From positions 1 through 64,000 of the forward strand of contig JASCPH010000002.1 of NCBI GenBank assembly GCA_029959545.1: a stretch of DNA of 64,000 bases, in the 5' to 3' direction. Both the position numbers and the translations under genes were made by a program. Below, one piece after another: positions 57,293 to 64,000 of the stretch. This DNA comes from Microbacteriaceae bacterium PS02066. GTDB lineage: Bacteria; Actinomycetota; Actinomycetes; Actinomycetales; Microbacteriaceae. Each line of letters opens with the position of its first letter. The stretch's first letter is position 1. Below the pieces are notes generated by a model. The model saw only the letters and a list, made by a program, of their open reading frames with translations, was not told the DNA's origin and made no database searches.

Positions 57293-57331
57293 GACGCTCC
57301 CCCCGGCACTTCGGTGTCCGGGGGGAGCGTC
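57293..57331 (+). terminator. Strong terminator after rpoZ
   Basis: A 17-bp stem (57293-57309 with 57314-57331, one bulged T) closed by a TTCG tetraloop, starting 12 bases after the rpoZ stop. The best intrinsic hairpin in the window, without a U-run. It should end the pyr-gmk-rpoZ transcript. Confidence 0.85.
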
Positions 57332-57334
57332 ACA

Positions 57335-57365
57335 GTGGGGGAGTCCCTCACGTCTCGAGTGGGAG
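57335..57365 (+). promoter_or_regulatory. metK leader with two competing small stems
   Basis: Two exclusive pairings are possible: GTGGGG (57335-57340) with the CCCTCAC end (57346-57351), or CTCAC (57347-57351) with GTGGG (57359-57363), the latter covering the GGGAG ribosome site at 57361-57365. It may be chance in GC-rich sequence. No known SAM riboswitch class is recognisable and no convincing -10 was found. Confidence 0.3.
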
Positions 57366-57370
57366 TTGCG

Positions 57371-58564
57371 ATGACCGAGCTTCGTCTGTTCACGTCCGAG
57401 TCCGTCACGGAAGGGCATCCGGACAAGATCTGCGATCAGATCTCCGACAGCATCCTCGACGCGATCATCGCGGAGGATCCGACGGGACGCGTCGCCGTCG
57501 AGACCCTCGTGACGACCGGGCTCGTGCACGTCGCCGGCGAAGTCTCGACGCGCGCCTACGTCGAGATCCCCGCGATCGTCCGCGACGTCGTGAACCGCAT
57601 CGGATACACGTCCAGTGACACCGGGTTCGACGGCGACTCGTGCGGCGTCTCGGTCTCGATCGGCGCGCAGTCCTCGGACATCGCGGCAGGCGTCAACCAG
57701 GCGTTCGAGCAGCGCGAGGGTCGATCGGTCGATCCCCGAGACGAACAGGGCGCCGGTGACCAGGGCATCATGTTCGGCTTCGCCACGACCGAGACCGAGC
57801 AGCTCATGCCCATGGCGGCGTGGACCGCGCACCGCATGGCCGAGCGTCTGGCTGCGGTGCGCCGATCCGGCACCCTCGATTTCCTGCGTCCCGACGGCAA
57901 GACGCAGGTCACCCTCGGCTACGACGGCCACACCCCGAAGACCGTGGAGTCGGTCGTGCTCTCCACGCAGCATCATCCCGACATCAGTCAGGACGAACTA
58001 CGCGAGCTGGTGCGCCGGGAGGTGATCGACCTCGTCCTCGCGGACACCGGGCTCGACACGCCCGACGTGCAGTACTACATCAACCCCGCGGGTCCGTTCG
58101 TGACCGGTGGCCCCAAGGGCGATGCCGGCCTGACCGGGCGCAAGATCATCATCGACACCTACGGGGGCGCGGCACGCCACGGTGGCGGCGCCTTCAGCGG
58201 TAAGGACCCGTCCAAGGTCGACCGCTCCGCCGCCTACGCCATGCGCTGGGTCGCGAAGAACGCGGTCGCGGCGGGTCTCGCGGAGCGCCTCGAAGTGCAG
58301 GTCGCGTACGCGATCGGCAAGGCGAGCCCCGTCGGCCTCTACGTCGAGAGCTTCGGCACGGGACATGTGAGCGACGAGACGATCACGGCGGCCATCCTGG
58401 ACGTCTTCGATCTGCGTCCCAAGGCCATCATCGACCAGCTGGATCTGCTGCGTCCCATCTATTCGGCGACGGCCGCGTACGGTCACTTCGGTCGTGAGCT
58501 GCCCACCTTCACCTGGGAGCGGCTGGACCGCGTCGACGAGTTGCGTGCCGCAGCCGGGCTCTGA
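57371..58564 (+). CDS. metK: S-adenosylmethionine synthase
   Basis: 397-residue tetrameric enzyme making SAM from methionine and [27 protein letters not shown] with the methionine/ATP site His, [33 protein letters not shown], and [15 protein letters not shown] at 57371 preceded by GGGAG six bases earlier; an upstream in-frame ATG would start inside the terminator hairpin. One base separates its stop from the priA start. Confidence 0.97.
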   Translation: MTELRLFTSESVTEGHPDKICDQISDSILDAIIAEDPTGRVAVETLVTTGLVHVAGEVSTRAYVEIPAIVRDVVNRIGYTSSDTGFDGDSCGVSVSIGAQSSDIAAGVNQAFEQREGRSVDPRDEQGAGDQGIMFGFATTETEQLMPMAAWTAHRMAERLAAVRRSGTLDFLRPDGKTQVTLGYDGHTPKTVESVVLSTQHHPDISQDELRELVRREVIDLVLADTGLDTPDVQYYINPAGPFVTGGPKGDAGLTGRKIIIDTYGGAARHGGGAFSGKDPSKVDRSAAYAMRWVAKNAVAAGLAERLEVQVAYAIGKASPVGLYVESFGTGHVSDETITAAILDVFDLRPKAIIDQLDLLRPIYSATAAYGHFGRELPTFTWERLDRVDELRAAAGL

Positions 58565-58565
58565 G

Positions 58566-60566
58566 ATGACCGGGGCATCCGGCCCCGCTCGGCCCGTCGC
58601 GCGCGTGCTGCTGGACTCGCCGCTGCCGCAGCTCGACCGCCTGTTCGATTACGCGATCCCGCCGGAGTTCGACGAGTCCGCCATGCCCGGCGTGCGCGTA
58701 CGCGTACCGCTGCGCACCGCCGGCCGCGTCGTGGACGGGTTCCTGGTGGAACGCGGCGAGGAGACGGACCACGAGCGTCCGCTCTCGGAGCTCGACAGCG
58801 TCGTCTCGCCGATGCCGGTGCTGCCGCCGACTCTCTACAACCTGGCGCGTCGCGTCGCAGACCGTGCGGCCGGGTCCGCTTCCGATGTCCTCCGCCTCGC
58901 CGTGCCGAAACGGATGGTGCGCGCCGAGAAGGCGTGGCTCCACTCGCCCGAACCGGTCGTCGAGGCGCCGCACGCCGACGCCGTGCGGACCGCCGAAGAA
59001 GTGCTCGCGGCTTTTCCGCACCTGGCGGAGGGCATCCGAGCCGGTGAACGCCTCGCCGTGGATGCGACGCCGCGCGTCGTGGAACTCGCGGACGGCGCCA
59101 CGGTGGGATCCTGGGCGGTGCTCATCGCCGCCGCGGCCACCGTCACCCTCGCCGCGGGACGCAGCGTCGTCATCGTGGTTCCCGACCACCGCGATCAGGA
59201 CCAGGTGATGACCGCGCTCGCGGGGCGCGTGCCGCCGAACGCACTCGTGCAGTCGGACGCGCGGCAGAGCGGGCCGTCGCGTTACGGCGCGTATCTGCGC
59301 ACCCTCGCCGCAGCCCCCTGCATCGTCGTCGGCAATCGATCCGCCGTCTACGCGCCCACGACGAACACGGGGCTGGTCGTGATCTGGGACGACGGCGATC
59401 CGTTGCTCGCGGAGCCGCTCAGCCCGGGTGTGCACGCCCGGGACGTGGCGCTGCTGCGGCAGGAGAGCGAGCAGAGCGCCTTGCTGGTGCTCGGTCACAC
59501 GCGCACCACGGATGTCGAGCGGCTCGTTCAGATCGGCTGGTTCCGCCACCTCCCGGCGGCACGTCGCGTCACACCGCGCGTGATCCTGACCGCGACATCG
59601 GATGCGGTCGCGCAGGCCCGCATCCCCTCCTCGGGGTTCCAGGCCGTGCGCGACGCGCTGACGGAGGGTCCGGTACTGGTCCAGGTCGCGCGCCCCGGAT
59701 ACGCGCCCGTGGTGGTCTGCTCCTCGTGCCGTGCGCCGGCGCGCTGTCTGCACTGCTCCGGTCCCCTCCGCGTGCGCAGGCAGGGCCGGCCGCCCGAATG
59801 CGCCTGGTGCGGGCGCGGGATCGCCGGCTGGCAGTGCGCCGTGTGCGAGGGCCAGCACCTCCGGCTCGCATCGTCGGGAAGCGAACGCACCGCGGACGAG
59901 CTCGGTCGGGCGTTCCCGGGAACCCGAGTGATCGTGGCCGACGGCGAACACCCCGTCGCGCGCGTCGAGCATCGGCCCGCTCTGGTCATCGCCACCCGTG
60001 GGGCAGAGCCCATCGCGGACGGCGGGTACCGTGCCGTGCTGCTGCTGGACGGCGACCGGATGCTGCTCGCCGAGGATCTGCGCATCGGCGAGGCGTGTCT
60101 GCGGTGGTGGTCGAACGCCGCAGCGTTGGCCGCGCCCGGCGCACCCGTCTTGCTCACCGGGGTCGCAGGGCCCCTCGCCCGTGCGCTGGCGACATGGACG
60201 CAGCCCGCCCATGCCCGCGCGGAGCTCGCCGACCGCGCGGTGCTGCATCTGCCGCCGGCGGTGCGGGTAGCCGTGGTGGAGGGGGAGCCCCGAACCCTCC
60301 ACGACGCCCTCGCGCAGTTGCGCGCCGAGGTGCCCTCGCTGGATCCGGAGGCGGTCCTCGGGCCATCCGAGATCCTCGGGGAGGACCCGCCGCGTTCGCG
60401 CGCCCTCGTGCGTTTCGACTACGGCCACGGCAAGGCGGTGACGGGCTCGCTGCGGGCCGCGGTGATCGCCGACGCCGTTCGTGCACGCCGCGCACGCGGC
60501 CGCGGTCCGGCGCGGAGCCGGAATACACTCAGAGTTCGGGTGGACGTGCCCGATCCCGAGCTGTGA
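58566..60566 (+). CDS. priA: Primosomal protein N' (PriA), helicase motifs degenerate
   Basis: 666-residue replication restart protein. 3'-DNA-binding domain at the N-terminus (VLLDSPLPQLDRLFDYAIP), then a helicase-like core in which the Walker A site is lost (LIAAAATVTLAAGRSVVIVVP in its place) and motif II reads WDDGDP instead of DEEH. Zinc region with eight cysteines in CxxC pairs (CSSC, CLHC, CAWC, CAVC). Actinobacterial PriA proteins are known to carry degenerate ATPase motifs, so it probably works as an assembly factor rather than a helicase. ATG at 58566. Confidence 0.92.
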   Translation: MTGASGPARPVARVLLDSPLPQLDRLFDYAIPPEFDESAMPGVRVRVPLRTAGRVVDGFLVERGEETDHERPLSELDSVVSPMPVLPPTLYNLARRVADRAAGSASDVLRLAVPKRMVRAEKAWLHSPEPVVEAPHADAVRTAEEVLAAFPHLAEGIRAGERLAVDATPRVVELADGATVGSWAVLIAAAATVTLAAGRSVVIVVPDHRDQDQVMTALAGRVPPNALVQSDARQSGPSRYGAYLRTLAAAPCIVVGNRSAVYAPTTNTGLVVIWDDGDPLLAEPLSPGVHARDVALLRQESEQSALLVLGHTRTTDVERLVQIGWFRHLPAARRVTPRVILTATSDAVAQARIPSSGFQAVRDALTEGPVLVQVARPGYAPVVVCSSCRAPARCLHCSGPLRVRRQGRPPECAWCGRGIAGWQCAVCEGQHLRLASSGSERTADELGRAFPGTRVIVADGEHPVARVEHRPALVIATRGAEPIADGGYRAVLLLDGDRMLLAEDLRIGEACLRWWSNAAALAAPGAPVLLTGVAGPLARALATWTQPAHARAELADRAVLHLPPAVRVAVVEGEPRTLHDALAQLRAEVPSLDPEAVLGPSEILGEDPPRSRALVRFDYGHGKAVTGSLRAAVIADAVRARRARGRGPARSRNTLRVRVDVPDPEL

Positions 60567-60574
60567 GGAACCCG

Positions 60575-61495
60575 ATGCGTCTTGTCTTCGCAGGAACGCC
60601 CGATCCTGCCGTCGCCTCGCTGCGCGCGTTGGCCGGCACCGATCACGAGATCGCCTGCGTCGTCACCCGCCGAGACGCTCCCGTCGGACGCAAACGCGTT
60701 CTCACGGCGTCGCCGGTCGCGGCGGCGGCCGAAGAGCTGGGCATCGACGTGCTCAAGACCGATCGTCTGGACGCGCAGGCGACCGAGCACATCGCTGCCC
60801 TCGCTCCGGATCTGGGCGTCATCGTGGCGTACGGTGGCCTCGTTCGCGAACCCCTGCTGAGCACACCCCGTCTCGGATGGATCAATCTGCACTTCTCGTT
60901 ACTGCCGCGCTGGCGGGGAGCGGCCCCCGTGCAGCGGGCGCTCATCGCCGGAGACAGCGAGACCGGGACGAACGTGTTCCAGCTCACCGCGGGCCTCGAT
61001 GAGGGCGACGTGTACGGCGGCACCCGGTACCGCATCCCCGCGACGGCCACGGCCGGCCGGGTCCTGGAGGATCTCGCGCGCGACGGCGCGACGGCGCTGG
61101 TCGAGGTCGTCGATCAGTTGGGGGCGGGGACGGCTCGTGCCCTTCCGCAGGCGGGCGAGAGCACGTACGCGGGCAAACTGACAGCCGAGGACGGCCGTCT
61201 CGACTGGACGCAGCCGGCGGATGCGGTGCTGTCGCGCTTCCGTGGCACGACGCCCGAACCGGGCGCCTTCACGACGGTCGACGGCGTGCGCGTCAAGATC
61301 CACGACATGCATCGCGCGGATAGTGCCGCGACCGTGGCCCCCGGAGCCATCCGCGTCGTGCAGTCCGAGGTGCTCGTCGGCACCGCGACCGAGCCGGTGG
61401 CGCTCGTGCGGGTGCAGCCGGCGGGCAAGGCGGCGATGGCCGCCGGCGACTGGCTGCGAGGGCTCCGCGCGGCGGACGGGCTGGTGGCATCGTGA
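60575..61495 (+). CDS. fmt: Methionyl-tRNA formyltransferase
   Basis: 306 residues. Formylates initiator Met-tRNA. MRLVFAGTPDPAVASL N-terminus, INLHFSLLPRWRGAAPVQRALIAGD with the catalytic His/Asn region, and the C-terminal OB-like tRNA-binding domain (about 205-306, GKLTAEDGRLDW). Ribosome site GAGGA six bases before the ATG at 60575. The usual def gene is not adjacent. GTGA overlap with rsmB. Confidence 0.95.
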   Translation: MRLVFAGTPDPAVASLRALAGTDHEIACVVTRRDAPVGRKRVLTASPVAAAAEELGIDVLKTDRLDAQATEHIAALAPDLGVIVAYGGLVREPLLSTPRLGWINLHFSLLPRWRGAAPVQRALIAGDSETGTNVFQLTAGLDEGDVYGGTRYRIPATATAGRVLEDLARDGATALVEVVDQLGAGTARALPQAGESTYAGKLTAEDGRLDWTQPADAVLSRFRGTTPEPGAFTTVDGVRVKIHDMHRADSAATVAPGAIRVVQSEVLVGTATEPVALVRVQPAGKAAMAAGDWLRGLRAADGLVAS

Positions 61496-62856
61496 GCCGC
61501 TTCGATCCGCGACGGGTGGCCTTCGACACGCTGCGCGCCGTCGCGGCATCCGATGCGTACGCGAACCTCCTTCTGCCGGTGGAGATCGCGCGCGCCGGGC
61601 TCGACGCGAAGGATGCGGCCCTCGCCACCGAGCTGACGTACGGCACCCTTCGGCGCCTCGGCACCTACGACGCGATCATCGCGTCTGCGGCGGGCCGATC
61701 CACCGACGAGATCGACGAGGACGTGCTGGACGCCTTGCGGCTGGGTGCGCACCAGTTGCTCTCGACCCGGATCGCCTCCCACGCGGCCGTGCACGAGACG
61801 GTGGCGCTTGTGCGCGAGACGATCGGCGCTGCGCCGACCGGATTCGTCAACGCGGTGCTGCGGCGGATCTCGCGCGATACGCCGGGGGAGTGGCTCGCCC
61901 GCATCGAGGCGGCGGCCCGCTCCGACGACGAACGACGGGGGCTCGCATACGCGCACCCGGTCTGGGTGATCCGCGCCTTCCGACGGGCGCTGGCCGCCGA
62001 AGGTCGCGCAGACGAGCTCGACGACCTCCTGCGTGCGGACAACGCGTCGCCGAGAGTATCGCTCGCCGTGCTGCCCGGGCTCGCCGAACGGCCGTCCGAG
62101 CTCGCACCGACCCGGTACTCGCCGGTGGGTGCCCTCTCTGCGGGCGGCGACCCCGAGCCGCTCATCCGCGCGTCCGGCGGCCGCATCCGCGTGCAGGATG
62201 AGGGCTCGCAGCTGGCGGCGCTCGCGCTCAGTCGCGCCGAGCCGGTGCTCGCCGGCGAGCGATGGCTCGATCTGTGTGCGGGGCCCGGCGGCAAGACCGC
62301 CCTGCTGGCCGCCGAGGCCGTCGCCGGCGGTGCCCTGCTGGAGGCCAACGAGATCGCGCCGGCCCGCGCGGGACTCGTGCGTCAGGCGCTCGCGGGTGTT
62401 CCCGCAGAGGTGGCCGTCAGCGAGGAGGACGGGCGTTCGCGCGCGGGGCGCGGGCGTTACGACCGCATCCTGGTCGACGCGCCGTGCACGGGCCTGGGGG
62501 CCCTTCGTCGTCGGCCCGAGGCGCGCTGGCGGAAGTCGCCGCAAGACGTGGCGGCGCTCGCGAGCCTGCAGCGCGAGCTGTTGGAGAGCGCGCTCGACGC
62601 GCTGACGCCGGGCGGCATCGTCGCCTACGTCACGTGCTCGCCCCATCTGGCTGAGACGAGTGCCGTCGTGGCGGAGGTGCGAGAGGGCCGAGGGGACGAC
62701 ATCGAGGAGATCGACGCCCGCGCCGTGCTGCAGGATGTCGCGAATCAGCCGATGGATCTCCCGACGCCCGCCGACGGCAGCGGACGAGCCCAGCTGTGGC
62801 CCCACCGCCACGGCACGGACGCCATGTCGATCTCGCTGCTGCGGCGGCGTGCGTGA
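61492..62856 (+). CDS. rsmB: 16S rRNA (cytosine-C5) methyltransferase RsmB
   Basis: 454 residues. N-terminal NusB-like domain (about 1-140, RVAFDTLRAVAASDAYANLLLP); C-terminal SAM-dependent RNA methyltransferase with LDLCAGPGGKTALLA, VDAPCTGLGALRRRPEARWR and the catalytic cysteine in VTCSPHLAET. Methylates a single cytosine in 16S rRNA. GTG start overlaps fmt. Confidence 0.95.
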   Translation: MSRFDPRRVAFDTLRAVAASDAYANLLLPVEIARAGLDAKDAALATELTYGTLRRLGTYDAIIASAAGRSTDEIDEDVLDALRLGAHQLLSTRIASHAAVHETVALVRETIGAAPTGFVNAVLRRISRDTPGEWLARIEAAARSDDERRGLAYAHPVWVIRAFRRALAAEGRADELDDLLRADNASPRVSLAVLPGLAERPSELAPTRYSPVGALSAGGDPEPLIRASGGRIRVQDEGSQLAALALSRAEPVLAGERWLDLCAGPGGKTALLAAEAVAGGALLEANEIAPARAGLVRQALAGVPAEVAVSEEDGRSRAGRGRYDRILVDAPCTGLGALRRRPEARWRKSPQDVAALASLQRELLESALDALTPGGIVAYVTCSPHLAETSAVVAEVREGRGDDIEEIDARAVLQDVANQPMDLPTPADGSGRAQLWPHRHGTDAMSISLLRRRA

Positions 62857-62864
62857 CGCTCGCC

Positions 62865-62870
62865 GATAAT
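62865..62870 (+). promoter_or_regulatory. Candidate -10 of rpe (leaderless)
   Basis: GATAAT ends six bases before the rpe GTG (62877). The start codon would be the first transcribed base. Confidence 0.45.
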
Positions 62871-62876
62871 GGCAGG

Positions 62877-63551
62877 GTGAGCGCTCCCCGCATCAACCCC
62901 TCGATCCTCGCCGCCGACTTCGTCAACATGCAGGCCGAGCTCGGCCGCATCTCCGGCGCCGATTTCGTGCACGTCGACGTGATGGACAACCACTTCGTGC
63001 CGAACCTGACGTTCGGTCCGCAGATGGTCGAACGGGTGCAGGCGACGAGTCCCGTCCCTCTGGACGTGCACCTGATGATCGACGACCCCGACCGATGGGC
63101 GCCGGGATACGCAGAGCTGGGCGCGGCCTCGGTGACCTTCCATCTCGAAGCCGCCGCGGAGCCGGTTGCGCTCGCACGACGGCTGCGTCAGATCGGTGCA
63201 CGCGCCGGGGTCGCGATCAAGCCCGGGACCTCCGAGGAGCCGTTGCTGGAGTTGCTGCACGAGTTCGACCAGATCCTGGTGATGACCGTGGAGCCGGGCT
63301 TCGGCGGACAGTCGTTCATGCCCGAGACGATGCCGAAGCTCGCGCGCCTCGCCGACGCCGCGCGGCGTGTCGATTCGGCGGTCTGGCTCCAGGTCGACGG
63401 CGGCATCGCTCGGGGCACCATCGAACAGGCGGCGTCCGCGGGCGCCGACACGTTCGTCGCCGGATCCGCTGTGTTCGGCGCGGAGGATCCGGATGCGGCG
63501 ATCGCGGGGCTCCGGGCGCAGGCCGCCGGTGCGATGGCGCACCGGCACTGA
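62877..63551 (+). CDS. rpe: Ribulose-phosphate 3-epimerase
   Basis: 224-residue TIM-barrel enzyme of the pentose phosphate pathway. [13 protein letters not shown], metal-binding [37 protein letters not shown] and LQVDGGIA with the catalytic aspartate are all present. GTG at 62877 matches the family N-terminus. Confidence 0.96.
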   Translation: MSAPRINPSILAADFVNMQAELGRISGADFVHVDVMDNHFVPNLTFGPQMVERVQATSPVPLDVHLMIDDPDRWAPGYAELGAASVTFHLEAAAEPVALARRLRQIGARAGVAIKPGTSEEPLLELLHEFDQILVMTVEPGFGGQSFMPETMPKLARLADAARRVDSAVWLQVDGGIARGTIEQAASAGADTFVAGSAVFGAEDPDAAIAGLRAQAAGAMAHRH

Positions 63552-63580
63552 GGGCGGCATCCGCGCCGGTCGGCGGACGG

Positions 63581-63586
63581 TACCCT
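63581..63586 (+). promoter_or_regulatory. Candidate -10 of hisE (leaderless)
   Basis: TACCCT ends six bases before the hisE GTG (63593). No clear -35. Confidence 0.45.
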
Positions 63587-63592
63587 AGGACG

Positions 63593-63856
63593 GTGAAGAC
63601 GTTCGACGACCTGTTCGCGGAGCTCGAGCTCAAGGCCCGGACGCGCCCCGCCGGATCCGGCACCGTCGCGGAGCTGGATGCCGGTGTGCACGCGATCGGC
63701 AAGAAGATCGTCGAAGAGGCGGCAGAGGTCTGGATGGCCGCCGAGTACCAGAGCGACACCGAAGCGGCGGAGGAGATCTCCCAGCTGCTCTACCACCTCC
63801 AGGTGCTCATGTTGGCCAAGGGCCTGACGCCGGCGGACGTGTACCGACATCTCTGA
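63593..63856 (+). CDS. hisE: Phosphoribosyl-ATP pyrophosphatase
   Basis: 87-residue all-helical enzyme for the second step of histidine synthesis (PR-ATP to PR-AMP). [14 protein letters not shown] start, [15 protein letters not shown] with the metal-binding Glu residues, and [14 protein letters not shown]. Stand-alone HisE next to hisG is the normal actinobacterial arrangement. Confidence 0.94.
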   Translation: MKTFDDLFAELELKARTRPAGSGTVAELDAGVHAIGKKIVEEAAEVWMAAEYQSDTEAAEEISQLLYHLQVLMLAKGLTPADVYRHL

Positions 63857-63899
63857 TGCCCGCACCCGCCGCATCCGTCACCTTCCAGAGAGTTTCCCC

Positions 63900-64000
63900 A
63901 TGCTGAGAATCGCCGTGCCCAACAAGGGCTCCCTTTCCGAGACCGCGGCGGCCATGCTCGCCGAAGCGGGGTACAAGGGCCGCCGCGATCCGAAGGATCT
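63900..64000 (+). CDS. hisG: ATP phosphoribosyltransferase (partial, runs off the window)
   Basis: The first 33 codons of the enzyme that starts histidine synthesis: [20 protein letters not shown] is the conserved HisG N-terminus. The ATG at 63900 lies 43 bases after hisE. The rest of the gene is beyond position 64000. Confidence 0.93.
   Translation, partial: MLRIAVPNKGSLSETAAAMLAEAGYKGRRDPKD

Noticed and set aside
57281-57370. SAM riboswitch upstream of metK
   Set aside because: The region is too short and lacks the kink-turn or pseudoknot elements of known SAM riboswitch classes.
1-64000. tRNA genes, CRISPR arrays, insertion sequences, prophage or attachment sites
   Set aside because: Intergenic gaps were read for cloverleaf sequences, regular repeats, transposase motifs and duplicated ends; none was found.

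Overview
The window is one continuous stretch of chromosome from a high-GC actinobacterium. GC-rich third codon positions, many GTG starts, ATGA/GTGA stop-start overlaps and the gene order (thrS-HIT-pdxST-yebC-ruvCAB-yajC-secDF-rel; rarA-rpsD-alaS-ruvX-mltG-aroECKB; pyrRBC-carAB-pyrF-gmk-rpoZ-metK-priA-fmt-rsmB-rpe-hisEG) all point to Actinobacteria. The overall style fits Microbacteriaceae, probably a Microbacterium relative; this is inference from gene content, with no marker gene compared. I see no tRNA, rRNA, CRISPR array, insertion sequence, prophage or plasmid gene. No gene-free stretch exceeds 300 bases; the longest is 5559-5821.

Layout. 1-5558: the end of a forward gene, a bidirectional terminator, and a reverse-strand peptide-type ABC importer (binding lipoprotein, two permeases, fused double ATPase). 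5822-7320: a small hypothetical protein convergent with an SLC13/ArsB-type permease. 7384-14378: thrS and a HIT protein, a lipoprotein, then a vitamin B6 module (pdxY, pdxR on the reverse strand; pdxS, pdxT on the forward strand) around a divergent promoter. 14420-23105: yebC, Holliday-junction genes ruvCAB, protein-export genes yajC-secD-secF, and the (p)ppGpp enzyme rel. 23092-25364: three reverse genes: an AbiEi-like protein, a DUF349 protein and a small membrane protein that looks like a cut-down peptidyl-prolyl isomerase. 25457-36611: rarA, rpsD, alaS, ruvX, mltG and the shikimate cluster aroE-aroC-aroK-aroB-aroQ. 36667-39284: a TetR regulator with a 3-hydroxyacyl-CoA dehydrogenase, then efp-nusB. 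39386-40945: an MBL-fold protein with a C-terminal Rieske domain. 47333-41004 (reverse): a complete six-gene mevalonate operon. 47458-56971: the de novo pyrimidine operon behind a recognisable PyrR-binding leader, ending in a gene that fuses an actinobacterial mIHF-type DNA-binding region to guanylate kinase. 57026-64000: rpoZ, metK, priA, fmt, rsmB, rpe, hisE and the start of hisG.

How it works together. Most of the window is housekeeping. The accessory choices are the peptide importer, the B6 module sitting where many actinobacteria carry phosphatidylinositol genes, the TetR-HAD pair, and the MBL-Rieske plus mevalonate block between nusB and pyrR. The mevalonate operon turns acetyl-CoA units into isopentenyl and dimethylallyl diphosphate; no prenyl transferase is present here. 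Several genes (ruvC, ruvA, rarA, aroQ, rpe, hisE) have a -10-like hexamer 6-7 bases before the start codon, which suggests leaderless mRNAs. No undoubtedly new multi-gene system is visible. The items most worth following are the mIHF-Gmk fusion, the MBL-Rieske protein, the PyrR leader, the isomerase remnant beside rel, and a frame-independent GGATGC/GCATCC hexamer bias.
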